In this document: piece after piece, positions 32,737 to 43,125 of the stretch
How positions within the stretch are numbered: position 1 is the first letter of the stretch
Layout of the letters: each line of letters starts with the position of its first letter
Source: Thalassia testudinum
Taxonomy: Eukaryota; Streptophyta; Magnoliopsida; Alismatales; Hydrocharitaceae
Assembly (NCBI GenBank): GCA_037157565.1
Contig: JAZHRO010000063.1
Location: 86,084,001 to 86,148,000 of the forward strand
DNA length: 64,000 bases
Direction: 5' to 3'
The notes under the pieces: generated by a model
The model's database searches: none
The model's input: only the letters and a program-made list of their open reading frames with translations
Told to the model about the DNA's origin: nothing
Program-made: the position numbers and the translations under genes

Positions 32737-35549
32737 TGTCACGACCCAGTTCCCGAATCCCTACAGGACACGAGAATCGGACCGGCTTGACTGATCCCAA
32801 GATCTAGTCGTCCAACGAGAAAGTAACCAAAAAGTAATAAAATAAACCACATTCACCATGCAAGCAACTAAAAGTAACAAAGTACAGCAGTAAAGAAGTA
32901 ACTACTACAGCACACACCACCACAACAGTATAGAATTAAAACAGGTACAAGAATATGAAGTTTACAATAAAAGAGTACAAAGGTGTAACAAAATACTCAC
33001 TACTACAGAAAACAAGTACAACAAAAGTACAACTACTGGGCTCTACTAGGCCCAGCACCCTCCGCAGCCGTAGGCTCTGGCTGCTCAACACCTGGACCTG
33101 AAAAAGGTTATAAGTACAACACGTCAGTGAAACGCTGAGTAGAGTGGCAACCAGCTAACTAAGAGAAATAGTAAGGGTGGACAGGTAGCTGTTGTTTCAA
33201 TTTCTTTCTTTATTTAACTATTTATTCTTTCTTTCATCACTTGGTTTATTTATCAGGTCTTTTTCTTGATCTCGAATGTTCCTCGTGGGAACGATCTTGA
33301 TTGCAATCTTTTCCGAAGAGTAGAAGTAGCACGTGGTGCTCTCCTGGCCGGGAGAGTCCCCCGTGGTGGTCCTACACTCAGTCAACCACCCCAAGGTCGT
33401 TGATAGGCGTAACGGTGACTACGGCATGCATGATAAACGCACGGGTAGCTACCCCACACTGGCACGCGGTCAGTCATTTCCGTTAACGGGTGAGCCCAAA
33501 GCATAGTACGGAACCAGTATAGGGTAGAGCCCTCTCAGTAACAGGGGTCTAGCCCCTATACAGTAACTAAACAGGGGTCTTGCCCCTCCACAGTCTGTGC
33601 ACCCTCACCTGACTACCCTGGTTTGCCCAATGGGCCTAACAAGTCGGTATAGGTTGGCTAGCTGAACCCTGGGCCCCGTGGGGTGGCTAGCTCTCTCCCT
33701 ACAGTAGTAGCTCTCCCCGATACTGTGTACGCGAGGGCCAAAAGTCAGTACAAAGTGGCCAGACCTAACCCCGGGTCTCAACCCTAGGGTGGCTAGCTCC
33801 GCTCTGCACTAAGAGGTAATAGGTCCTCCCCTTAGTACCACGTACCCAAGAGACAACACACTTTCCCATTCACTTTTCCAGTTCCATTCTATTTATTTCC
33901 AGGAGCTCTACTCCTAATTCCCTGTAGGGTTCATGCTCATGTTTCTCAGGCCAAGCCATACTAGGTTTCGTCATTCAGGTTTACTCGCATATAGCATGTG
34001 TTTCCAACATTCAATATTTCCTTTCCAATTTATCTACAAGCAGCTCGTATTTAATTTTAAACAGCAGAAATTACAGGTAGCAGTTACTAGCAACAGTACT
34101 CTGCATTTCACAGGCAGCTGTTATCTAATTACAGGCAATTATTATTCCATCTACTCATCCAAGACTGCATTTCAGGCATTTAATACAATCATTCCAGTAT
34201 TTCTGGTCCTAGGATTAATGCCATACCCTAGGATCTATCATTCAATCTAGTGTTTCTGGCCCTAGGATTCATGCCATAGCCTAGGATCTATCATTCAATT
34301 TAGTGTTTCTGGCCCTAGGATTCATGCCATACCCTAGGATCTATCATTTATTCCAGATATGCATTTATGTTTGTAATTAACTAAGGGAAGCCACTCTACC
34401 CACAAAATCGAGAGTAATGAGGGCGTGATCGGCAGGTCCACTTGCCTCCGCAACCCCCAAATCTACAACAGAACGAGGTCCTTACACAAGGATCAACCAC
34501 AAGAAACCATTCAGAACACGATAAAAAGCATTCCAACAAGTAGAGGAACTTATACGAAGAAGAACAAAATCTTAAACAAGGAAATCGGACCTCGAACGGA
34601 TCCTAAACGGGTCAAAAACGACAACTCTAACTCAAATCAAACATCTGGAACATCTTCCAGACGTCTTAAAAAGGGGTCCAGGGATCCTGCTGAACCGTCT
34701 GGACCTAGTTCCAGACGTCCGACTATCCCTTCGGACATCTGGAGATGCTCTCCGTCGTCTGGTGACTCGCCCAGACGTCTGAACCGCGTGGGAGGGCGTG
34801 TCCTGCGCCTTTCCGAAGCGAATCCTGCATGCGCACACAAAAATCTCTCAACACGGCACGCAACAGAGCTTCGGCGGAACGGCCTACATGGCCGTATCCG
34901 CAAAAGGAAGAAAAGGGCGCAGTACGTACCTCTCAGCCGTCTGGAGTTGCTTCCAGATGTCGTCCACGTCGTCTAGACGTAGGTCCAGACGTCTGATTCT
35001 AGGAAAAATCCCAGAATCAGAAGCTTCTTCGTCTTCTTCCTGCTGCTCACGACCACGCACGCAGCTGCTCATCCGTTGCTCTAGCTACAGCAGCGTCGGG
35101 GAAACCTCCCCAACACACACTCCGCTTCGCATACGCCGATCGGCCTCGAGCTGCTCTGGTGAGCTCTCTCTCTCTCACGGCTCGTGCACTTTCTTCTCTT
35201 CCCTCCCGTTGCTCTTCTCCTCTCCGCCACTGCACTCGACTGCAACTGCTGCCCTCGCTCTCGCTCTGGAGGAAAGGGGAAGACGGATAGATGTGGGGTG
35301 GTGAATGAGGGAGAGGGGAGGGGATATAAGTAGGCGTGAGGGGGGAAAAGGTTCTGCAGTCGGCGAGGGAAGAAGAAAGAGAAGAAGGCGGCTGGGGCTC
35401 AGTTTGCGTGCGGCACGCGCGTAGACTCGCGGTCATACGCACGCAAAAATTAATTTCCAGACGTCTGGGAATGTGTCCAGACGTTTGACCAGACGTCTGG
35501 CCCGAGTCCCAAACGTCTTAAAAGAGCTTTGATGGCACGGGTCTTAACA
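32737..35549 (-). mobile_element. H2: solo LTR (2,813 bp), same family as H1
   Basis: The minus strand starts TGTTAAGACCC at 35,549 and ends GGGTCGTGACA at 32,737. It is homologous to H1 over its whole length. No internal coding region is present. The flanks share ACACGGTG (32,731-32,738 and 35,547-35,554), overlapping the LTR ends, so the 5-bp duplication cannot be placed exactly. A TATA-like CTTATATCCC (minus) lies at about 35,322-35,331. ORFs at 33,301-35,442 are inside this LTR. Confidence 0.7.
34200..34352. repeat. 53-bp tandem repeat, three units, in H2
   Basis: Units start at 34,200, 34,253 and 34,306 with TTTCTGG(T/C)CCTAGGATT and contain CCTAGGATCTATCATT. Confidence 0.9.
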
Positions 35550-36540
35550 CGGTGAAAATGAACCAGTCTGATAGCACTCTTCTTTCTAAGCAATAGGTTG
35601 TCTTGAAATAGCTCCAACAGGTATCTTCCTTTAAATTTTTTTCTACATATTCAATAGTCTATCTATGAGTTCATCTCTTCCTTTATTACCAAACAGTTTT
35701 GATTTTATTACAAACCTTAAAGAATTACTATTGTAGAATTTTAGGTTATTTGTTTCATAAGAAACCACTAGATAACTAGATTGATTCATGGAATTAGCAA
35801 AATGCCATGACAGATATTGTTATGAGCATAGAAGTGTTTACATGAAAATTTTCTTTTATTATCAATTGTGACATGTTAATTGTGCATTGCATTCACAAAC
35901 ATCCAATATATCAGGAAGCTAATATGTATTTATCTTTTAGCATATTAGGAAGCTAATTTTGCATTGCATTATACTCTGCAATTCATATCTTCATGAGACC
36001 AACATTAGACAATGAATGTATTGCAACATTAGACAAATATTATCCTTGTAATTCATATCTTTTGTGTGGATATCCATGATGGATATGCACACTTTCAATT
36101 TCTTCAAGCTACTCCAAACCACCAAAGAATCCCAAAATATCCTTAAGTAAATCAAATCCTATCAAATGAGTAAGAAAATAGCAACAACAATAGCAAAGTC
36201 TCCAAGTTAAAAGGCCAAGGGGAAAAATTCTAGTTGAATCCCATTTGCACCTGAAACCTATCTAAACAAGGCTGCCTGCCACAAATTAAAACTTTATCTT
36301 GCCTTCCCTGCTTAATTAAATCAACATCACTGCAATTACCATCCTTCAGCCCATTAAATGCATCAAATTATTTTGCAAATTAACCCCATGATTAGGACTT
36401 CTAGAGTTAAATCTTTTAATTTTAATCATCCCATCAGACACATGTTTGCAGAACTTTCAGTTGTCGCTTGGGCTATTAGACCACACGTTTGCAAAATTTT
36501 AGCCACTGCTAAATGCCATTTCTGACCTATAGACAAGGGC
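35550..36540. other. Unassigned AT-rich DNA
   Basis: No gene, repeat array or recognisable mobile-element domain seen. Confidence 0.4.
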
Positions 36541-36542
36541 AG

Positions 36543-36765
36543 ATCTGGTAGATAGTTTGGCTTGGAAAGAGGGGACCTTCATAGTCAAAAGTTCCTATGA
36601 CATATTGATTGCAAACGCTAAAATTGTGGATGTTGTTCGAACTGTAAAAATCACCCCTTCTATCCTTGCTAAATTGAGTATTATGGCCATTTATGCAATT
36701 ATTAGTTTTGTGCCCAAGAACTCAACTTGTTCATTTAGATGTTTATTGCTATGCAATTTTCATTT
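36543..36765 (+). pseudogene. Possible LINE (non-LTR retrotransposon) zf-RVT fragment
   Basis: DSLAWKEGTFIVKSSYDIL followed by IVDVVRTVKITPSILAKL resembles the region after the reverse transcriptase of plant L1-type LINEs (a W..G.F.VKS.Y..L pattern, then .W....P...F). The Trp and Cys residues expected downstream are not seen. Only about 70 residues support this. Confidence 0.35.
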
Positions 36766-37347
36766 CCATACTATGTGCACCTCTTTAACACCTCTTCTCC
36801 CTTCAAAATAGGAACTAAGCTAATAGTCTTTACAAATGAAAAAAATAAGATTTGTACCTCCTGCCCTCCTCTAAGTTAGCAAGTTACAAATATTAGAAAA
36901 ACTAACCTCCTATCCTCCCATGATCTTAAGCTTCATATAGAGCTACAAAAGTGCAAAGTTCATCTTATTTGTGATGGATAAATGATAATTGCAGCTTGAA
37001 AAAAGAAGTCAAGAATCGCCAGCTTCTTTTAGACAACCAATTTCTATGGAATAAACATAAGTTTAGCATTGGACAACTTATATTTGTTCTGTCAAATTCT
37101 ATCATCATTTCATTTTTCTTAGAAGAAGCTCTTGTGCTGCATTTTCAATTGAGAATAGGATTTCAAATATTGGATTTGGTACAATTGAAGATTTTAGTGA
37201 TGATGGATAGAACCTATAGATGAGAATAATATGATAAAGCATTGACAGAAATGAAGGAAATTCTGAATGTTCTTTTTTTTTCAGAAAAGGATAAGACTTG
37301 AATTTGAGGAGTGGAAGTTGTAAGCCAACTGCTTAGATTTATTTCTC
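36766..37347. other. Unassigned AT-rich DNA
   Basis: Nothing recognised. Confidence 0.4.
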
Positions 37348-38028
37348 TTACGTGATGTAAAGGGAAGGAGAATAAGTTGTAAATTTAATTCTATTGTTAT
37401 TGGGGAACTTATCTTGTTTAGCATTAATTAACCCAACAATTCCATTTACCCTATTGTTGATAGAAGATAATGGCCCTATGGTGAGGCATTTTAAATAGTC
37501 TATAGAAAAGGTTTTAATTTGATCCATGCTCATGAACTGTCTATATCCAAAGATTTCTATTAGAGTTACTGTTGTTCCTTCATTTTTAGTCTTTATTCTT
37601 TGTTCTGTTATTGTAATATAACAAGGTAGTTGGTACCATTTTTTTTCTTTCAAAACCATGGATGCTTTATTTCCACCAGAGTTAAGATTCAAAGGTTCTG
37701 AAAATTTTCTTTGAACTTCCTCCCATTCCCCTTCAGGTAAACTACAGCTGCTGCTGTTGAAGTGCTGCTGTTGCTACTGAATTGTAGTTGCTACTGTTGA
37801 AGTATTATTACTGCTGTTGAATTGTAGGTGTTGCTGCTATGCTATGCTGTTGCCATTTAAGTGTTGCTGTTGCTGAACTACAACTGCTGCTAAACTACTG
37901 TTGTTACTGAAATGTTGTGGCTGAACTGCTTTCGCTGACCTATCACAATCAACCAATGGGGGAAGATGCTCAAGAGTAAAAGTCGAAGGAGGTATCCACC
38001 CTTTTAGCTTTGGTTTTTTTGTAAACAT
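37348..38028 (-). pseudogene. Unknown minus-strand coding remnant with Gln/Asn repeats
   Basis: Two open pieces in the same direction, 37,837-38,028 (begins MFTKKPKLKGWIPPSTF) and 37,348-37,692 (contains KKWYQLPCYITITEQRIKTK and QFMSMDQIKTFSIDYLK), are joined by a degenerate (GCT/GTT)n tract at about 37,740-37,925 that would read as poly-Gln/Asn on the minus strand. One or two stops interrupt it. I do not recognise the family. Confidence 0.35.
37740..37925. repeat. Degenerate trinucleotide tract (GCT/GTT, AAC/AGC)
   Basis: Imperfect TGCTGTTGAAGTGCTGCTG-like units over about 185 bases. Confidence 0.8.
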
Positions 38029-38469
38029 TTCTAACTACAGTTATTTGCTTAATATTGTAGAAACAAAAAAAGAAAGCTGTAGGTGAAAATATTATCTCTA
38101 TTATCTTTTTTTGTGGTAAATGCAACTAGATATTTCTCCAATCAAAAGACTTGGGAAAAGAATGTGAATTGATTTATTGAAACATTTCGTTACTGGTTGG
38201 TTTCCTATATTTATATTTATTGGTTATTTTGATGGGTCACATTGAAAGAATGTGAACCGATGAAGTTAATCTTGTTCATGGTGGGTTCAATTCCATGTTA
38301 ATCATCGACAATTAATTTATAGGTAAATTAACTTTATCCTGTTTAAAATGAAAGATGGGAAAAAGAACTTATGGCTATTGTATTACATAGAACCATTGTT
38401 GCACAATGACCTTTGTTACTTTATTTGATTAAGATGGTGGAAAATAAGGATCTAGTGGATTTCATCACT
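38029..38469. other. Unassigned AT-rich DNA
   Basis: No feature seen up to the CACTA terminus. Confidence 0.4.
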
Positions 38470-38805
38470 CACTACTAGAAAACTAAGGTTTAGTCATGAT
38501 TATTTGGTTACGATTTTAGAAATCATTATCAAAAGTAACTTATGGTTACGATTCCACATAAAATCATAACCATTGTGAGAGAGTGAGATTTATCTTCTGT
38601 TATAATCTTTTGTCATGGGATGAGAATTGTGACAAAAGTCTTTGGTGATAGTTCCAAGTGAAATTGTGACCACCAACCTTCCTTTGGTGACGATTCTAAA
38701 TGAAACTATGCTCATAACCTACCTTTTAGTGACAATATAAAATAAGATCATGACTATAACCTATCCTTTAATAACCATTTCAAATAAAATTATGACCACA
38801 ACCTT
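38470..38805 (+). mobile_element. CACTA transposon terminus with 42-bp subterminal repeats
   Basis: CACTACTAGAAAACTAAGG at 38,470 is the typical plant CACTA terminal inverted repeat start. It is followed by GGTTACGATT copies (about 38,498, 38,544) and then a tandem series with a period of about 42 bases (units near 38,640, 38,682, 38,723, 38,765) built on TTTGGTGACGATT...AAATGAAATTGTGACC. The repeats face right, so the element body would extend over the gene fragments. A right terminal repeat was not found; a region at about 42,485-42,535 with TTTGGTCACGG and GTCACCAAAGG may be the other subterminal region. Confidence 0.65.
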
Positions 38806-39234
38806 ACATCCAAAAATTTTCCCTTCCACCCTCTCCCAAATTTCCTCTCGAACTCCAACTTTCCCCTTCACTCTCCCCAATCTCCGTCGACATCACCTTC
38901 CCCTTCCCTCTCCCGAGTCCCCCAATCCCCAATTTCCTGACACAACAACGGCGACTCGACCTCCCGTCAGGAATCGGGTTCGATCAACTTCCATGAACAA
39001 CAAGAACCTAACCAACCAGGCTCGATTCAGAGAAATTTATCATTAACCCCTACACACCTTTCTCCCCAAGCTCAGCCAGCCCGTCCGTCATCTCCCCTAC
39101 CCCCCAAAGCAGAGAGAGCTCCAACTCCAACTCCAACCCCCTCCCCTTCCCCCTCAACAAAAGCCCTACTAGAGAGGTAGAAAGAGAGAGAGAGAGACCC
39201 AGAAGAGAAGGATCTCACCACCATCGCCACCACA

Positions 39235-39890
39235 ATGGCCCACTACGACTGCGGGATCACAGTCTTCTCCCCCAACGGCCACCTCTTCCAGGTCGAGTAT
39301 GCTCTCGAGGCCGTCCGTAAGGGTAACGCTGCCGTCGGCGTCCGCGGCACCGACACCATCGTCCTCGGCGTCTGCCAAGCTCCAGGACTCCCGATAGGTT
39401 ATGGTGGTGGTAACAATCTCACCCTCCCTTCATCCCCTTCTATCGATCCTCACCGTAACAACTGATTCCAACCAGGTCCATGAAGAAGATCGTGAACCTG
39501 GACGCCCACATCGCCCTCGCCTGCGCGGGCCTCAAGGCCGACGCCCGCGTCCTCATCAACCAGGCCCGTGTGGAGTGCCAGAGACACAGGCTGACCGTGG
39601 AGGACTCCGTCACGGTGGAGTACATCACAAGGTACATCACCGTGCTCCAGCAGAGGTACACCCAGAGCGGCGGCGTCAGGCCCTTCGGCTTCTCCACCCT
39701 CATCGTTGGCTTCGACCCCTACATTGGCATCCCCTCCCTCTACCAGACCGACCCCTCCGGCACCTTCTCCACCTGGGAGGCCAACTCCATCGGTCGGAAC
39801 TCCAACTCTATGCGGGAGTTCCTCAAGAAGAACTACCGCGACAACTCCAGCAAAGACACCGTCAAGCTCACCATCCGTGCCCTCCTCGAA
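39235..39890 (+). pseudogene. PAD1: Proteasome subunit alpha type-7 (PAD1), two broken exons
   Basis: The alpha-7 subunit belongs to the outer rings of the 20S proteasome. Exon 1 (39,235-39,393) begins [13 protein letters not shown] and contains the alpha-subunit signature [13 protein letters not shown]. After VLGV about 14 bases are missing (the usual EKKST), so KLQDSR is out of frame. Intron 39,394-39,475 ends in CAG. Exon 2 (39,476-39,890) is open and well conserved: [76 protein letters not shown], ending at a GTAAGG donor. The remaining C-terminal exons (about 60 residues) are absent from the following 600 bases. CpG-rich and GC-rich, unlike the surrounding elements, so probably a recent arrival. 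Confidence 0.9.
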
Positions 39891-40528
39891 GTAAGGACTC
39901 CCACGCCTTCCCTCCCTTGTAACCTATCTACTGGCACTTTCATTTTCTGATTCAATTAGCAGAAACGATTGCCTGTAAAGTCACATATCTTTGTATCTGC
40001 TCTCCCTTTTGATTTTGAGGGTAAGGAGGAGAAAGCAGTTAGGTACATCTGAACTTTGTAATAGAACATCTTGGAGGTTTGAATGCCTGCTTGAGTAAAT
40101 AGATCTGATCATCTATCCCAGAGCTTATGCCAAGCTTAAGATAAAGCAGGACCATTAGGACCATCTTGCATATGATATTTGTGCCTTGGTATACATTGGT
40201 TTCCATTCCAAAACCTGCATCCTGTTGGCAGTTTCCCTCCACAAACATTTCTTGTTAAGCATGGAATAAATGGATAGCTCATGAAATTTACTCTACCAGT
40301 TTTACAGAGGTTGAATTGTAACTGGCATTGGAAAGCCAGATGTTGTCATTTTTGTTTGACTGCAAAAATAAATGAATGTGGCCAATTATGTCATCCAGTC
40401 AACAAAATATACTCTCTACGAGCGTTGAAAGAGAGGGCATCTTCTTTAGAATCATTCATCTTCGTTTTGGAATTAGTCGATTTTTTATTGTCTTCACATT
40501 TAGTTTCATCTCTTTTTTTCGGCTTGAC
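39891..40528. other. No gene recognised
   Basis: Begins with the intron following PAD1 exon 2. The expected downstream PAD1 exons are not found, and the short ORFs here show nothing familiar. Confidence 0.5.
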
Positions 40529-40810
40529 AAGTAGAGGTGTCTGAGCTGGAGTTGCAGGCTTTAAGAAAGCAAGTTGTTAAGGAGCGAAGACAAGGAGATA
40601 TCTCTCCAAAGAGGTTTGTCTCCTAAGAGAGGAGCGGGATTCGCTCGGGAGAAAGTGTGAATTACTCAAAGAAGTCTTAATGCTACTCTAAGTTTACAGC
40701 TGCAGAAAATGCAGCATTCTAACTCAGAGTTGATTTTTGCTGTAAAAGATCTGGAAGAACTCTTGGAGAAGAAAGCTAGATGGCAGAACGGCGAACTTGA
40801 ACAGCAGCCT
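40529..40810 (+). pseudogene. NT-C2/myosin-heavy-chain-related coiled-coil fragment
   Basis: Frame-shifted pieces read ELELQALRKQVVKERRQGD, EVCLLREERDSLGRKCELLKE and LQLQKMQHSNSEL, then AVKDLEELLEKK. This order (an ELE.LRKQ.VKE.RRG block, SLK.ERD..., LQLQK.QE.NSEL, DLEE.LE.K) is that of plant proteins with an N-terminal C2 (EEIG1/EHBP1-type) domain and a long coiled coil. The N-terminal C2 domain is absent. Three frame breaks occur. It runs without a visible intron into BSL sequence. Confidence 0.65.
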
Positions 40811-41938
40811 AGTCAGGGTGATGCTGTAGAGGCTACATTAAATGGAAAACAAATATCAACTTTGATTAAAGTTCCAGATTTTACCTCTAATGATAGCCCC
40901 CCTTCAGGAGTCAGGCTGCATCGTAGAGCTAATAGTTTTTAATTGTGATATTTTTTCTTTTCAATGGTTAAGCCTAATTTCTGACAGAAAGTTATTTTAC
41001 CTTTGGCATTTTTTTAAAGGTGGTTGTACCTGCTGAAACATGTGGTTATTTGGGTGGCTTAGTGAGGCAGCTTTCAATAGATCAATTTGAGAATGAAGGC
41101 AGGAGGGTTACCTATGGTCCTGAAATTGCTATTGCTGCTAGGAAACTGTTAGACAGGCAGATGTCCCTCAATAATGTCTCGAAAAAGGTAGATCTGCTGC
41201 TGCTTATGAGGAAATTCCTTCTTTTTTCTTTGAAAAAGATGATGAAATCTTATATTTTTGGGTAGTCATCACTCTGGATAACTACCCTTTCCTTTTTCAA
41301 AAAAAAAAAAAAGATGATGAAATCTATTGAATTTCTATTTCTTATTTTTATAGTTGGTCCGGCATGTTTAGTCTGATTAGATTATGCTTGATGGTAGTCC
41401 ATTGCATTCTTCCTGTTGCATTGAATAAGTAATCTTGAATATACAGAGGTGCCAACTAAAGTAGGAGATTTATTAGTTTTACAGCAATTTTACATGTATC
41501 CTCTAAAAGAAAATTACCTTGTGATGCAAAAGGTCAAAGCAACTTTTACATTTTTCAAGTGTAGAAATAAATCAAATTAAGACAACTTCCGGCATCTGAG
41601 TGCCTATTTGCATCAAGGATTGTTGATTGCCTGTAACAGTTTTTTTCCTTTGAATTTAATTTCACTGAAAAAGTAGTCAAAAGACAAAGACATAACCTTG
41701 GGTGCCTTTATTTCTCATCATTTGCTTATTGCCTGTCCAGGTCATTGTGCAACTTTTGAGGCCCAGGGGCTGGAAACACAGACCTCTGTGAAAATGCTGA
41801 ACACATTTTTTCCAGTGAGCCAAGTGTTTTGCAACTTAAAGGCCCTATTAAAATTTTCGGAGACCTCCATGGCCAGTTTGGTGATCTTATGCGCTTGTTT
41901 GATGAGTATGGTTCTCCATCAGTGGTAGGGGACATAGG
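40811..41938 (+). pseudogene. BSL-type Ser/Thr phosphatase fragment (three exons)
   Basis: BSL/BSU1 proteins are kelch-repeat PP1-like phosphatases of brassinosteroid signalling. Exon pieces: VPDFTSNDSPPSGVRLHRRA (up to about 40,930); about 41,020-41,187, with VVVPAETCGYLGGLVRQLSIDQF and ARKLLDRQMSLNNVSKK, ending at a GT donor; and 41,741-41,938, with VIVQLLRPRGWK, then a gap that removes about 11 residues (the RRQFFLDCNEIA region) and shifts the frame, then DLCENAEHIFSSEPSVLQLKG, PIKIFGDLHGQFGDLMRLFDEYG up to a GTAAGT donor. GDLHGQ is the first metal-binding motif; the rest of the catalytic domain and the kelch repeats are missing. Confidence 0.85.
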
Positions 41939-42544
41939 GTAAGTCTTCCTAGTGCCTTATTTTTTAAAAGATGAGATGGAATTTTGAGATTATGTTTTCC
42001 TGTTAATAGCTTTGCAGGCAAATGGAAGGTTATCATCAGTAGAGTCTTCTTGAACATGTAGTTTGTTACTCCACTTTCTTTTTGTCATATTTGACTGATT
42101 AGCTCCTTAAGCCTTTCACTATGGCATGCTATCCCCTTGCTTTTTGTGATGGGGAGATGCTAAATGCGATAAAGATGTAGGGGCCTGATAAACCACATCT
42201 TTTACAATTATTGAGGTGTGACTGAGGCTTTCCTACCTGGATCCTTTCTGCCTATATATTTTGACTCTCTCGATCTGCAGTCTAGATTTTAAAAGTTCTC
42301 AATAATGTATTGGAATTATTGCTTCAGAGCTTTGAGTGGAGTGATGGTCATTCTCACTTTGCAAAGGACAATTCATGATCTCATAATCCTTTTGCTAGAA
42401 GTGAAGGGGAGGCTCAAAATGCTATGGACAGTTTCTTGAGACAAAGGGGACTTGTGGTCCATTGTTACAAGATCACAAATTCATGTTTGGTCACGGCTAA
42501 CTAACTGTCACCAAAGGTTCTCTTTGGTCACGGTTTGTCAATTA
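41939..42544. other. Unassigned sequence; possible right CACTA subterminal region
   Basis: Around 42,330-42,480 there may be another short exon (FARSEGEAQNAMDSFLRQRG in one frame) whose gene I cannot name. 42,485-42,535 holds inverted TTTGGTCACGG/GTCACCAAAGG motifs like those at the CACTA end at 38,470. Confidence 0.35.
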
Positions 42545-42686
42545 GATAATTTTACCAAAACTCAAAGTAAGTCCTGGGTAGAACATGGGGAGGCTACGCC
42601 GATTTTAAATCTGTAATTATATTTCTTTTGTATTTTTCTTTTATAAATGAAACATTCACAATGATAGCTAAAGTACTTGCGATATA

Positions 42687-42725
<39 letters not shown>

Positions 42726-42740
42726 AATTTTTATAACTAG
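42545..42740 (-). mobile_element. LTR fragment related to element E LTR
   Basis: TTTTACCAAAACTCAAAGTAAG...GTAGAACATGGGGAGGC matches the E LTR at about 21,250-21,300 (TTTTACCAAAACTCAAAAGG...GTCGAACACAGGGAGGC), in the same orientation as E. Only about 200 bases are present. Confidence 0.6.
42690..42722. repeat. (AG)n microsatellite
   Basis: About 16 uninterrupted AG units within the LTR fragment. Confidence 0.95.
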
Positions 42741-42774
42741 GATAATGTCATTACAACTAACTTCTAGAACTAGC

Positions 42775-42881
42775 CATGGGAGACCATTGCAGTGGGGGCA
42801 CTATCAGGTGGACTTGCTGCTGTAGTAACAACCCCCTTTGATGTAATGAAGACAAGGAAGATGATTGCTCAAGGCAGACAG
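42775..42881 (+). pseudogene. Mitochondrial substrate carrier exon fragment
   Basis: WETIAVGALSGGLAAVVTTP followed by FDVMKTRKM carries the carrier signature P-x-D-x-x-K (here PFDVMKT). The wording matches plant S-adenosylmethionine-type carrier-like proteins, which sit in the mitochondrial or plastid inner membrane. It ends at a GT donor (42,882). Only one exon is found. Confidence 0.7.
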
Positions 42882-42987
42882 GTATCCATGAAAATTTTTG
42901 CAAGTTATGCAGGGTCAAGTTAATACTTTTTGCATTCAGTTACTTGCTAGCGTGATTGTGTAGTTGTGTTCTTTGTCTTGGGAGTGT

Positions 42988-43125
42988 AGGTAGGATTCAA
43001 CATGAAGAAAGTAACCAAGGGAAATGTCACGATAAAGCTATGGGATCTTGGAGGCCAACCAAGATTCAGAAGTATGTGGGAACACTATTGTCATGTAGTT
43101 TCTGCCATTGTGTACGTCTTTACAT
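42988..43125 (+). pseudogene. ARL8: ARL8 (ADP-ribosylation factor-like 8) exon fragment
   Basis: Preceded by a GTAG acceptor, it reads [20 protein letters not shown] followed by [11 protein letters not shown], which includes the WDLGGQ switch-II motif of Arf-like GTPases. It then continues with [11 protein letters not shown] after a one-base frameshift. The N-terminal P-loop exon and the C-terminus are absent. Confidence 0.85.

Noticed and set aside
34200..34352. CRISPR-like array
   Set aside because: Contiguous 53-bp tandem repeats without spacers, in a plant LTR.
39235..39890. PAD1 as a functional proteasome gene
   Set aside because: A deletion shifts the frame in exon 1 and the last exons are absent.
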